From positions 625,913 to 689,912 of the forward strand of contig CAJNDS010002568.1 in assembly GCA_905221605.1 (NCBI GenBank): a DNA stretch of 64,000 nucleotides, in the 5' to 3' direction. This DNA is from Symbiodinium natans (lineage: Eukaryota > Sar > Dinophyceae > Suessiales > Symbiodiniaceae). Of the stretch, positions 22,701 to 32,282 are shown piece after piece; the stretch's first letter is position 1; every line of letters starts with the position of its first letter. The position numbers and the translations under genes were made by a program. Under the pieces are notes generated by a model that was not told where the DNA came from, searched no databases, and saw nothing but the letters and a program-made list of their open reading frames with translations.

Positions 22701-25700
22701 GTGGATGCAGCCACCGAATTCTTTTGCTCATCAGCTTCTACTTCATCCAGAATACCTTTTTCACCATCTTTTTGTGACACATTGGTCATTTGCAGCGCTT
22801 TTGGTGCCGAGGATGAGGAAGATTCAGCTCCCCCACTCGCAGGTGGCTGAAAAGTGCTTCTATCCGTAAGCTCCCATCCTCTCTCTTTTTCAAACCGGAC
22901 CTGATTGGCCACCTGTACCAAGTGTTTCAGGAGCGACAACCGCTCCTCTGACATCTCGTCATGGGAGTACTTGCAGAAATTTAACCCTTTCCGGCAACGT
23001 CCTCTGAGGTAATAATCGAAACAGCAATGGTGGAACCCTGCGTCCCTTAGTGACTTCCTGGAAGCATTGTCCCAAGCTTTGCCGGGCTCCCAAGTCCCTT
23101 CCAATGCTACATCATCGTTGTGAAGGTACCTGCATGCAGTCCCATATTTACAACCACCTTGATTGTAATACAGACACAGCCGACCTTTTGGCTCACCTGA
23201 CGTAGGCTCACCCTTTGATGCACCTTTGCCAAAATTGTACTTGGCCCGGAAGGCTAAATCCTCCCGCTCCTGCTGTGCCTCATCCACTGTACCTTCCTCT
23301 GTGGGAGGGTCACCGATGTTCCCGTCCTCATCATCAGCTTCTTGGCTATTCTTTGGATCAGTTGACCCCCCTTCTGGCCAACCTTCACCGTACCGACGAT
23401 GCTCATAGGGACACCCATCGCCATTGCGACACCTTCCCTTATTGAAGAACCTGCACAGCTTGCTGTAACCAGGTGACAACACCGTCTTTGGTGTCATGTA
23501 AGCCTTTTTGTACTGGTCAGGATCCATGTAGGCTTCCATTGGCTTGTTCTCCCTTTTGCTCATGGATTGCACTGCACCATCAAGCTCCTGCAAAAATAGC
23601 TTGGTGTCCAACCAAAGCGCGTTCCAAAACTCATCTTCCCCTTGATTCAGCACCGTTGCCACCGCTTCACCCACAACTGGTCGAGAAAATCTCCTTTTTC
23701 TACATGCCAGTTCGAAAAGCGCGTTGTGGTACTGTTTTCGGGAAAAAGTGGTTAACTTCCCCAAGCCTGTGCTTTCTGTACCATCAGGCTTCCAACCATC
23801 ATCTTGCAAGATGCCATACGCGCGCCGAGCTTCCGCATTGAGGAATGCCTGATCCGCAACACACTCCTGTAAATCTTCCATCGGCCGACCTAACAGCATC
23901 CCAGTAATTTTGCCAACATAGGCTTCCTCTTCATTTCCATTCTCCAGAAGAGCTTTGTAGATCTTTTCTCCATAAAGTTGCCTTTCTTTTCGTTCTTCAG
24001 AAGACAACTCCTGTACCACAAGCTCTTCATCGGATTGCTCTTCCTCCTGTTTCCAGTCCCATTGACCGTTGGAATCTTGGTACCATTGACCAGCATACCA
24101 TGAATCCGTCCACCACGTACTCCAGCCGCTGGGTTTCCACTTCCGCAGCGTCGAAGAAGAGTCCTCCACGTCCTCTTCCAAAACCAGAAAGGTGTCCAAG
24201 ATTATGGTACCATCATCTTCCACTCGTTTCACTGTTCCATTGACAGTATCACCAAACTTGAACTGATATGCATTGTTCCCTTCTGCAGGAATCAATACAT
24301 TCATATCCCCATGGTCCAAAAAGGCTCCATACCCATTGATGCAGCGCACCAGACCCATGATCTCATCTCCCTCTTGATAGCAATGTGGCCCAGGTGACTC
24401 CAAGGCTCCCGCTCGGGGCACTTTCTTTACACGCTCTTCAGAAACCATCTCTGTATCATCGGCTCCTGGCGCATCCTTTGTCTTCACCTTTGGGTCACAC
24501 TGCTCGTCCTGCTCCACGAGTCCCACAAGCTCATCTTTTTTGTGCTCCTGGATTTCAGGACCTCCCTTTTTCTCCGCCAACGGCTTTGCCTCATCTGCTG
24601 TAGTTCGCTCGGTGTCGACTTCCGGTGAACTTCCAGACGGCAACGCTTCTCCCTTCATGGGAGTGGACCCATCATTGGAGTCCTTTGTCTCACCTTCTGC
24701 AGCAGGCAAATCTTCTTCCACTGCAGGGCAATTGAGTCGATCATCCACGGCAGGCACGCTTTCTTCCACCGCAGGCTCCTTTGGTTCCATGGCCTCCAAA
24801 GGAGAATTTCCACCATCATTGACCACAGCTGCCTCATTGGCTCCGGTGTAGCCCTTGTCATTTCGTTCCTCGCTGCTAACTTCAGGTTGCACCAGTGCGT
24901 CCACCTGTGAACCTCCATCATCAGCTGCTGCGGAGACCTGCGCCCCATTGTTGCAGTCGCCCGTGGAACGTACCACCACATGCACCTCAACCCGTGCTTC
25001 CTTCGCACTCCAGGTAATATCTGGCGCATCAACCCGCGCATCATTGGCGCTCCAGGCCTCATTTTTCAGATCATCCGTGTCTCCAGCTATTCCAGAAGCT
25101 TCTTTTTCCCCTTGAATGGCAGAATTCTTGGCACCAAACGAAGAGACCTCCTCAGTCGTAACACACAACTTTTTCTCTCCATCCTCCGAATCTCCAGGAC
25201 CACCTTCCTGAACAACAGGTACCACATCCACCACTCGCTCTTCTGCAGCCGACACAGTTCCGATCACCTCATTGGGCATTTTCTCTTCTGGATCCACCAA
25301 TTCCATCGCTGCCCCACCCTCAGAAAGCGCTTCTGTTTCTTCCCGATCCAGGTGTTGAGCTCCAGCGATGTTGGCTTGGTTCCCAGGAATCCCTTCCTCA
25401 TCAGGAGAACCCGGGGTCGGGGCGTCACCATCAGCCCTAGGACCGCTATCCCTGATAGTAGAGGAAAAATCTTTTTCACCTAAACTATTTACACTACCCT
25501 GGAATGCCCTCGTAGACTCAGTCTTCGGAGTAGAGGATGAAGAATCCAGTGCCGCCTCCATTTCCAGCTCATTGCCCAAAGGAGACCCAACCACCTCGTC
25601 ACTCTTCACCTTTTCACCTACCACCGGCAATGTCCACTTGGTTTCGTGCGTATCCAGGCAGTAATAATATTGTCTCCCATCTTCATGGAGGTGCAATTCC

Positions 25701-26371
25701 CACATTGTGCCATCACACGCTTGGATCAGATGCTCGTCTTTCCGAAAACCGTCCCTTTCAGAAACCTGTCGCATCTCGTCCTCTTCTTCTGACAGCTGTC
25801 GCAACCGTTCAGCCTCCATCTGTAGGATCTCCTCCTCCCCCATGGCGTATTCAGCAGCAGGTGCAGCTTCAAAGCCGTCCGCACCCTTCTGTTTGTGACC
25901 GCTTCCACCACCTTGGGAACTCGAAGATGGACCCTTTTTGATCTTGTTCAACGGCCTCCTGGTCGCTTGTAGCACTTCTCCAATCAGATCGGTCTGAGAC
26001 TCTTGGTCTACCATTCGACCCGAAGTCGAAGACGACGGCTGGTACCCGTGTTTGTGTAACACTCGTAAAACAGTCACCTCCATTTCACGATCTATGCCAC
26101 CAGTCGCATCCCAGTTCCTTTTTTCACCAGGCTTTGGCGGTACAGAAACAGCACGTCCTTCAGCTTCAGCATTGCTAACCATATCCCTATTGGGATTCAT
26201 ACCCGCATTGGGGCTTTCTGCAACCAAGGCCTCTTCCAGATGTACTTCAGCGTCGGGAATCACCTCTTCCAACACCGATCTTTCACCCAGAGACTCAGCT
26301 GCACCATTTCCAGCTCCACCATCTTGTCCACCATCCGAGGCAAGTTGGAGCCATCGCTTCGGAGAAGGCAT
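19604..26371 (-). CDS. LTR element frame 1: multi-domain RNA-binding protein
   Basis: 2,255 residues from the ATG at 26371. The frame is open further upstream into the 5' LTR, where an in-frame ATG at 26638 is an alternative. Domains in order: a WW domain at 224-249 (W224, YYY 235-237, W246, P249); an acidic low-complexity stretch; an S1-like RNA-binding fold at 667-727 (GDEIMGLV, GAFLDHG); a Trp-rich patch at 745-773; an MLLE (PABC) domain at 794-856 with the signature KITGMLL at 821-827; CCCH fingers at 973-991, 1066-1084 and 1117-1137; a SAM-like helical segment at about 1245-1300; an Arg/Ser-rich basic region at about 1389-1422; an unrecognised helical region at about 1735-1900; and a fourth finger at 2200-2220. 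WW and MLLE are peptide-binding folds; the MLLE of poly(A)-binding proteins binds PAM2 peptides. It probably acts like a Gag that binds and packages RNA. That role is inferred. Confidence 0.85.
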   Translation of the reverse strand: MPSPKRWLQLASDGGQDGGAGNGAAESLGERSVLEEVIPDAEVHLEEALVAESPNAGMNPNRDMVSNAEAEGRAVSVPPKPGEKRNWDATGGIDREMEVTVLRVLHKHGYQPSSSTSGRMVDQESQTDLIGEVLQATRRPLNKIKKGPSSSSQGGGSGHKQKGADGFEAAPAAEYAMGEEEILQMEAERLRQLSEEEDEMRQVSERDGFRKDEHLIQACDGTMWELHLHEDGRQYYYCLDTHETKWTLPVVGEKVKSDEVVGSPLGNELEMEAALDSSSSTPKTESTRAFQGSVNSLGEKDFSSTIRDSGPRADGDAPTPGSPDEEGIPGNQANIAGAQHLDREETEALSEGGAAMELVDPEEKMPNEVIGTVSAAEERVVDVVPVVQEGGPGDSEDGEKKLCVTTEEVSSFGAKNSAIQGEKEASGIAGDTDDLKNEAWSANDARVDAPDITWSAKEARVEVHVVVRSTGDCNNGAQVSAAADDGGSQVDALVQPEVSSEERNDKGYTGANEAAVVNDGGNSPLEAMEPKEPAVEESVPAVDDRLNCPAVEEDLPAAEGETKDSNDGSTPMKGEALPSGSSPEVDTERTTADEAKPLAEKKGGPEIQEHKKDELVGLVEQDEQCDPKVKTKDAPGADDTEMVSEERVKKVPRAGALESPGPHCYQEGDEIMGLVRCINGYGAFLDHGDMNVLIPAEGNNAYQFKFGDTVNGTVKRVEDDGTIILDTFLVLEEDVEDSSSTLRKWKPSGWSTWWTDSWYAGQWYQDSNGQWDWKQEEEQSDEELVVQELSSEERKERQLYGEKIYKALLENGNEEEAYVGKITGMLLGRPMEDLQECVADQAFLNAEARRAYGILQDDGWKPDGTESTGLGKLTTFSRKQYHNALFELACRKRRFSRPVVGEAVATVLNQGEDEFWNALWLDTKLFLQELDGAVQSMSKRENKPMEAYMDPDQYKKAYMTPKTVLSPGYSKLCRFFNKGRCRNGDGCPYEHRRYGEGWPEGGSTDPKNSQEADDEDGNIGDPPTEEGTVDEAQQEREDLAFRAKYNFGKGASKGEPTSGEPKGRLCLYYNQGGCKYGTACRYLHNDDVALEGTWEPGKAWDNASRKSLRDAGFHHCCFDYYLRGRCRKGLNFCKYSHDEMSEERLSLLKHLVQVANQVRFEKERGWELTDRSTFQPPASGGAESSSSSAPKALQMTNVSQKDGEKGILDEVEADEQKNSVAASTSTQLHNPEEPIENWMARNAHLWVYTPHVSEVMITLGVTNVSDLQEFIFVEDLVDKGINKVTACKILQLVGEVRYRPGGPEKAVPSDASVRVQQSSGNKGTGRAAVRTLTQVREAEDSGAKTMPRGSYRELFDKVRYRDGWTLAQRSPLCVQKLRLVGVGMPPVNPPTKKYRSRSNPVRRGRPLLDKKKVRQVPRSRSQRRVQLAEVVEKPKPLEPVKPRGGLSYPFSRAWADVVDDDDQAEALVSYAASSSDSSEEETNAVQRLKELFLQERDSWRTASRGNVPQSGSSGSNAGPKKSVHLGEGRDKASRGETRQEVTSQVFSLPQPSRRAERSQKRTRDGSVMVGSLAVGSTDEVLPGQGAAGQVNVSESAQVLPGHEVAGQETAPEGAVQISGEETDQKEGEGGSNDLRGNDAKMLDGGPVRSDLQQLLVKGLLTRIYWKVAVGKLPMGQRDCQKGSNKMDRNLVISMSSEGASEQDENLALEDDADQSMGDGAMVMVYDPGTLIQSPTTDWVMRRGLTDRTVWPAMAHLAQRICAEMVQVDEMNAQLGTGTLLFQRRDQGHYTDLHHSFHDNPCLPAVGNYPLSVMGTLLSPGLEGEFKNTDKFGTAMEAIAYDWSRSPGMEVHIELMARVAKMVHPFLNLGAQGSVMVSEFLWQRGRARLMEFLQAATCADQLEALWRRMDDDADEEVDPSTAMLEVLGLEDAVLDQGNNESLIPIEDAGGETSGDTGGKGKAPEVSPEEEKSSGSSRLADTRIFLWSVYSRVASNFSMQDRTTGKIFDSTKGYPGEGPNNDDNPSSKGNFPWISEDYLDEVVSKKMERSSEMDGFVPGSEGSLEKVEVENVTASKILMALWKKGHRVGFRRLRRLNASGCKVGAMKRPIKRVQKIGARKAFMKMFNVFGSSQHGSGVGGKPIMKVVGPRPGFPAVLQAPNTDSTSGEGSSPQVHGNVHVEHSRPMDRYEAERLEKRKKGFCYWFGKGKDRCKFGDDCKFIHSEDDVVLHSYWCNTMWQGENVSLERIVGSRMMQLV

Positions 26372-26425
26372 TGCTTCTTGATCCCAAAACCTTGAAAGAA
26401 CACTTAACCGCAGGGAACCTAATTT

Positions 26426-26437
26426 GGGCTCATAACC
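26426..26437 (-). other. Primer-binding site, initiator tRNA-Met anticodon arm
   Basis: The sense sequence GGTTATGAGCCC directly follows the 5' LTR. It is complementary to GGGCTCATAACC, the anticodon arm of eukaryotic initiator tRNA-Met. Copia-type elements that prime from a tRNA-Met half-molecule use this arm rather than the tRNA 3' end. The match is 12 bases. Confidence 0.7.
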
Positions 26438-26724
26438 TACGGGGGGACAACCAAGGAAGGAAATCAACTCCCCTAATCGCCCTGAACTTATATTTCCCAG
26501 ATCGAACCAAGAAACAACCAAGAACACGGATAAGAGCAACCCAGGGGGGAAGGAAAGGGGGAAGGAATCCACACCCTTACCAAACCCTAAGAACCCAGGC
26601 ACTACTTTTTGAACTTGTGGCTTTCTGTTCAAGCCCATCTTGAGCCAAATACGATTACCGGGTTCATTAACCCTTCCAACTTCCAACACTAACTCCTTTC
26701 TACAATGCCAATTGCAGCTCCGCA
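26438..26724 (-). repeat. 5' LTR
   Basis: Identical to 17880-18166. Transcription should start inside it. The coding frame of ORF 1 stays open across it, including an in-frame ATG at 26638. Confidence 0.9.
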
Positions 26725-26729
26725 CCCTA
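26725..26729 (+). repeat. Target-site duplication, right copy
   Basis: CCCTA, matching 17875-17879. The flanking DNA continues as CCCTAAA repeat. Confidence 0.8.
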
Positions 26730-27082
26730 AACCCTAAGCCCAGACACCCCAAGCACACAGCACAACTTCGTGGAGGGCGTTCAATTTACGGCTTGTAGAG
26801 TTCGGGATTACTGGCTTGGGGTCTAGGCTGGTTTGGGGTTGAGGGTTTAGGGTTTAGGGTTTAGGGCTTAGGGTTTAGGGTATAGGGTATAGGGTTTAGG
26901 GTTTAGGGTTGGGGCTTAGGGGTTTGGGTTTAGGGTTTAGGGTTTAGGGTTTAGGGTTTAGGGTTAGGGGTTAGGAGTTAGGGCTTAGGGTTTAGGGTTT
27001 AGGGCTTAGGGTTTAGGGCTTAATGTTGAGGAGTTGGGTTCGGGCTTCGGCGCTGCAAGCGAAGAACTTCTGCTGCAGTCAC
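26730..27082. repeat. TTTAGGG array right of the LTR element
   Basis: A short unique stretch (26750-26835) is followed by about 190 bp of TTTAGGG with GGGCTTA and GGTATAG variants, up to the exon-like segment at 27083. Confidence 0.85.
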
Positions 27083-27337
27083 CCCATTCAACACGCCGTT
27101 TGATGGCATGGCGGTGCTCGCGTGGCCAGAAAGATTCCCACGTGTGATTGGTTGCGTACACTCGCGGGGTACCTGCCGGAAGCAATCCATCCACATTTCG
27201 ACAGTGGATGCTGCGATCATGCTCCAAATCTACGAGGCTCCTGCAACGGTCAACATCTAGCTCTGCAAAACAAGCTTCGTCCCAGACCAAGCCCTCACTG
27301 TTGAGGAAGATGAGACCTTTGAATGAAATGATAAAGG
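27083..27337 (-). CDS. Exon of a replication-helicase-like ATPase
   Basis: An 85-residue open segment with a plausible acceptor (TTGCAG|CC after 27338) and GT donor (TGGG|GTGACTG at 27082). It is symmetric phase 1 and 255 nt long. It contains a Walker B-like GLVWDEACF, a conserved-looking DVDRCRSLVDLEHDRSIHC, then LPAGTPRVYATNH and HAIKRRVEW. The order acidic strand, then PxVxxTN, then H-AI-RR resembles the C-terminal half of superfamily 3 or Rep-type helicases of small DNA replicons; copies of such genes occur in protist genomes. The Walker A part should lie to the right, but I do not see it. It is probably an exon or relic of a longer gene. No start or stop belongs to this segment. Confidence 0.45.
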
Positions 27338-28370
27338 CTGCAAACTGAAGCAAGTGCGGCGCCGGCTAAGGAAGTCTTTCCGACTGTTTAGGGATTAGGG
27401 TTCGGGGTCCGGGGAGTTTAGGGTTTGGGTTTCGGGATTTAGGGTTTGGGGGTTTGTGGTTGTGGTCTCAGGGATGAAGTAGGGTAGGAAGGGTTTAGGG
27501 CTGATGTTTTAGGACGCAGGGTTCATGATTGTCGCATGTGGACCATTAATGCTGCTTGTAGCATGTGGCCCATCAATGCTGCAGACCATGGGGAAACTGA
27601 CGCTCTCACCCCCAGGATGGACACTTTGGAAACGCAAGCTGCCATACGGACAGAAACTCAGACAAGGGACGCGATGCACCCTGAACCCTAAACCCTAATC
27701 AACCCTCAACCCTAAACCCAAAACCCAAAACCCTAAACCCTGAACCTTGAACCCTAAACCCTAAACCCTAAACCCTAAACCCTAAACCCTAAACCCTAAG
27801 CAGAAGAACTCGCGCTTTGCCCGCCAACAAACGCCGCTGTGCTGCCACCATTCTAAGCGACACCCCTTTTGTAGCGTATCCCCGTTCTGCCGGGCTGCTG
27901 CCTGCAGGAAAAATGTCGAGGGTTTAGGGTTTAGGGTTTAGGGCTTGGGGTTTAGGGTCTAGGGTTTAGGGTTTAGGGTCTAGGGCTTAGGGTTTAGGGT
28001 TTAGGGCTAGGGTTTAGGGTTTATGGGGCTTAGGGTTTATCTGGCTTCGAGACAGCGCTAGACGAGATCTGGACCTGGAAGGGCCCTCCAGACCCTTTTA
28101 GGACTTGGAGAGCTTTAGGGTTTAGGGTTTAGGGTTTAGGGTTGTAGGGTTGTAGGGTTGTAGGGTTAAAGGGTTATAGGGTTTAGGGTTTCGGGTTTAG
28201 GGTTGTGGCTTGAGAGGTTTAGGGTTTAGGGTTTGGGACGGGCTCATAGGGCGTAATTAGTGATCGGACACGATTGGGGGTTGAGAGTTTAGGGTTTAGG
28301 CCAACCCTAAAACATGAACCCACAAAACAAATAAGTACATAAACCCAAAATGTGAATACATAAACATATG

Positions 28371-28470
28371 CATAAATAAATAAATAAATAAATATATATA
28401 TATATACATTTATATTTATATATTTAAATAAATAAATATATATATATATATCTTTATTTATTTATTTACA
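28371..28470. repeat. AT-rich low-complexity block
   Basis: AAAT, TATA and TTTA runs give a near-palindromic 100-bp block of A and T, the most AT-rich stretch in the window. It could extrude a hairpin. Confidence 0.9.
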
Positions 28471-28920
28471 TACATGGGTAACCGGTTATTTGAATCCCCA
28501 AAAGACTGCAGTAGCCGCCTGGGAGGCCGCGGTGCCAGGCGTCGCGCCCAGCGTGTGACCCTCAGAAAGTCTAGACCGCAATTTCGAGACATGACCAGAT
28601 AGTTGCCCGTGTTTTTGCTGCTGCTACAAGCTGTTTCAGACAAGGTAGTGAAAACCCTTAACGGTCCCTCTTCACGTCGCCAACTCAGCTATCAAGCTGT
28701 TACGGCTATGGGAAATACGCTTGGGGTCCCAAAGACCTTCCTCTCGAGTTCCCGAGGTGTTCTGGGAAGGCTCACTCGTGGGGTCCCCAAACCCGAACCC
28801 CCGACCACCCCCCCCCCCCCCCCAATTGTTCTATATGTGACCAAAACGCCGAAGATGCCCTAAACCCTAAACCCTAAACCCTAAACCCTAAACCCTAAAC
28901 ACCCAATATGTACCACAAGT

Positions 28921-29010
28921 AAGGGAGCCCTAATACAGACCCCCAGAGAGTAGCATTCCCTTATCATACGGACCCCCCTATTTTTGGTACCCCCTAATTC
29001 CGGAAACCCC
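28921..29010 (+). repeat. GTTTACGA family, diverged copy
   Basis: Shares CAGACCCCCAGAGAGTAGCA, then TTCCCTTATCATACGGACCC, and ends TAATTCCGGAAACCCC. It lies directly against the next palindromic element. Confidence 0.5.
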
Positions 29011-29107
29011 TTGGGATGTTCTTATACTAAGAGTCCTTAGTAGAGATTATAGCACCCCCTCTTCTAATCCCTGTTAAGAACTGCTAGCTAAAGGGGGAAC
29101 ATCCCAA
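29010..29107 (+). repeat. CTTGGGATGTTC MITE-like element
   Basis: The left end CCTTGGGATGTTC and right end GAACATCCCAAG are inverted repeats. The interior carries AAGAGTCCTTAGTAGAGATT and CTAATCCCTGTTAAGAACTG, themselves partly inverted. Relatives lie at 49191-49251 and 52291-52403. Confidence 0.6.
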
Positions 29108-29600
29108 GCCGAATCTCTAAAAGACAAGAATAAGTCCCAGTCCCACCCCCTCCACAAGAACCGCCGCAGAGTGCGGCGCCAGGCGGTCTCGGCACGGTCC
29201 ATGCCTACAGGCTCCGTGAGGCGTCAACATGGTGTTGGGCGGGTTTCGGGTTTAGGGTTTAGGGTTTCGGGTTTAGGGCGTGAGAGAAAAATTTGCTTGG
29301 CCTACCCTATACCCTAAGACGCAAACACAACTAAACTCAACCCCTACAACCCAAATGCTTACCTCAAGTGCCTACGTTCGTTGACTAGACTGCCTGGCCC
29401 TTGCTATTTTTCGTACGAGCCAAGAAAGCCCCAAACCCCATAAAAACCCCATAAACTCTACACCCTTAACCCCGAATCCAAAACCCCAAGCCCCAAACCC
29501 CAAGACCTAAAGACCTACAGGCTGCTTTGAAGTTTGCAAGACAAAGAAGGAGCTGAGAGCGAAGAGACTGGGTGAACACGTCTCAGGACCCTAAACCCGG

Positions 29601-29682
29601 AAAACTGGCCAAGGTACCCTAAACCCTAAACCCTACACCCTAAACCCTAAACCCTAAAGCCCTTTTAAAACTGGCCAAGGTA
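29601..29682 (+). repeat. CCCTAAA array flanked by a direct duplication
   Basis: AAAACTGGCCAAGGTA at 29601-29616 recurs at 29667-29682, on either side of a short CCCTAAA array. This suggests the array arrived with a duplication of its target. Confidence 0.7.
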
Positions 29683-32282
29683 CCCTAAACCCTAAACCCT
29701 AAGCCCTAAACCCTAACACTCGCTGAAGTGAACCGGCCCTTCTTGCGAGGCCGAGGGCCCATGAGAGGATACGAGGAGAGATGGTAGGATGGTAGGGGGT
29801 GCAGGGTTTAGGGTTTAGGGTTTAGGGTTTAGGGTTTAGGGTTAAGAAGGTGAAGGAGTGCAGGGCTTCGTCATCCGAAACCGTAAGCCCTACACCGAAG
29901 AACCTCAAGTGCAACACCTCCACTTCCTAGACAGCACATCTGATGTACCTAAGGGCCCTGCAAAAGTACATGGACCCTGGGGCGATAATGAGCCCTAAAC
30001 CCTAAACCCCAAACCCCAAACCCTAAACCCTAAATCCCCGAAGTGCGCGAAATTCAAGAGGGTCCACAGCGTCGCTGGGGCCCTGGCGGGTGTACCGCCG
30101 GTAGGAGCCTTGCCAGCTCCTCAGATGCTCTGGCGCCACGTCATGGTACAGGGTTTCGGGTTTGTGGTTGAGGCTTTAAAGGTTTGGGGTTTAGGGTTTA
30201 GGGTTTCTGGTTGAGGCTTTCAGGGTTTGGGGTTTAGGGTTTAGAGTTTCGGGTTGGGAGGTTTAGGGTTTGGAGTTCAGGGTTTAAGGGGGTTGGGGCT
30301 GCTTGGCTTCAGACATGCTCACTTCTTAGTCCAGGTTCGGGTCTCAAGAAAGCACACAGTTTACGATTTAGGGTTTAGGGTCTAGGGTTTAGGGTTCCTC
30401 CATTGTTTTGCCAGTTTCAACTGCAGGCTGGAATGGTTTTGCTCTGCCTTCTTTAGTCTTCTTTGCGCATGCGAAGCCTAAGCGCAGCGTGCTCTACGCA
30501 TCCAGACTGCCAGCATGCGATGTTCCGAAGCCTTGGTCTCAAAAAGCATCGATGGGTTTAGGGCTTACGGGCACAGATCCCCAAAGCTTGCGTCCCCAAT
30601 CACTGCTTACTTTGCAAGATTCCAATGTCCAAGTATGCTGGTAACCCTAACAACCCTTATAACTTTAAAGCCCTTAAGACCCAGAACGACCAACAAAACC
30701 CTACGAAAACCCCATCGTTCTCGCATCCGGAGCTGGCGGAACGGTGCGTTGCCTCTCTACCACTGACGATCTGCCTCTCCACTGGCACAAGCTGACCATG
30801 CCATTCAATATCCCTAAACCCTAAATCCTAAACCCCAAACCCCAAACCCTAAACCCCAAACCCTAAACCGTAAACCCTCATGTCCATCCTCTGCCTGGCG
30901 CCGCCGCCACCTCATCATCCGAATCTGACACTTCTTCGATAAACGCCATGGGTGTTGAGCACCCTGTCACATTGTAGGGCTTTTGGGGTTCAGGGCTTAG
31001 GGGGCTTTAAGGGTTTAGTGCTTAGGGGGTTCTAAGGTTTTTGGGCTTAGGGGGTTTTAAGGGTTTAGGGCTTAGGGGGCTTTAGGCTTCGGGCTGCGGA
31101 ATCGGTTCAGGCTAAAAAACCAAGACGAAACCCTAAACCCTAAACCCTAAACCCTAAACCCTAAACCCTAAACCTTAAAAGCCTAAAAAAACCCTGTACA
31201 CACCCTTGAAATCCTTCAGGCCGCATAAAAACCCTAAAATCCCTAAACCCTTAAGACGGTGCAAATCCCCAAACATTGCCTATAAAAACCACAAACCGTA
31301 AACCCTTAACACCGCATAAAGATCCCAAAAACAGTAGAAACACCAAACCCGGAAAACCATGTAACAAAACAAAAGCATCCGTACAGCCTCATTAAAAAAG
31401 GAGAAAACACAACGTGCAACCCTAAAAATCCATCAACAAAAAATGCTTTAAACAACTATCAACACCGTGAAACCACTAAAACAAAAGAGTACAAAGAAAC
31501 CCCTGAAGCCCTAAATGAACCCTTACAACCCGAACAAAAAAACCTAAAAACCCTTAACGCCCCCCAAGAAGCCTTGAAGTCACACAAAAAAACAAAATAA
31601 ACTTGCAACCCTTTTCAAACCTTCAAATCCCAGAGCCCCTAAACCATAAACCCTAAACCCTAAACCCTAAACCCTAAAATCCCAGAACCCCAACAGCGGC
31701 GCCCCAGTGCACCCAAGGCGCTTTCGAGGCCTTCTGGACCTGCGGGGCGCGGGAGCTTCTGTGGCTTCATGTGCAGTTTTGAGGGTTTAGGGTTTAGGGT
31801 TTAGGGTTTAGGGTTTAGGGTTTAGGGTTTAGGGTTTAGGGTTTAGGAAGTAGTAAGATGCACAGGGTCTTCAGGGGAATTGCTGGGAGAAGGGCTTCTG
31901 GGGGGTTTGTTCTCTGGAAAGAGTTCTCCTAGACCCCCTAAATTAAAACCTAAAACCCTAAACCCCAAACCCTAAACCCTGAATCCCAAACCCGAATCCC
32001 CAAACAATAAACCCTCAACCAATAACGTCTGCACCTGAATTCCTAAACCCTACACCCCAAAGCCCTTAACCCCGGAACCCCAAACCCGGCTAAACCCCGC
32101 TGCTCCCCTCTCTAAACCCTAGACCCTAAAAACCCTAAACCCCAAACGCTAAACCCTAAGCCCTAGCCCCAAACCCTAAACCCTAAACCCTAAACCCTAA
32201 ACTCTAAACCCGAACCTCCAAGCCGCGCCTCCAAGGCACCGGGGCTGCCAGGAGTCATGAAGACCTTTGGGTGGTTTGGCTT

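Larger units (their letters stand above)
17880..26724 (-). mobile_element. Young non-autonomous LTR retrotransposon
   Basis: 8,845 bp, read on the minus strand. It has two identical 287-bp LTRs (26438-26724 as 5', 17880-18166 as 3') that start TGCGG and end CCGTA, imperfect inverted tips. It also has a 5-bp target duplication CCCTA, a primer-binding site abutting the 5' LTR (26426-26437) and a purine tract abutting the 3' LTR (18167-18178). It landed in a CCCTAAA array: removing it leaves continuous repeat. The interior has one very long frame and a second overlapping one. I looked for copia/gypsy protease (DTG/DSG), integrase zinc-finger and DDE patterns, reverse transcriptase (YxDD) and RNase H, and found none. 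It would need enzymes supplied by another element. Identical LTRs indicate recent insertion. Inside, it is free of telomere-like arrays. Confidence 0.9.

Noticed and set aside
18179-26371. Hidden reverse transcriptase or integrase in the LTR element
   Set aside because: I scanned the long frames for YxDD-like, DTG/DSG, HHCC and GKGK-type patterns and saw none. Acidic runs such as VDDDDQ lie in disordered sequence.
26372-26758. Extending frame 1 to 26758
   Set aside because: The codon at 26758 is GTG and lies outside the LTR in flanking repeat DNA. The ATGs at 26371 or 26638 are better.
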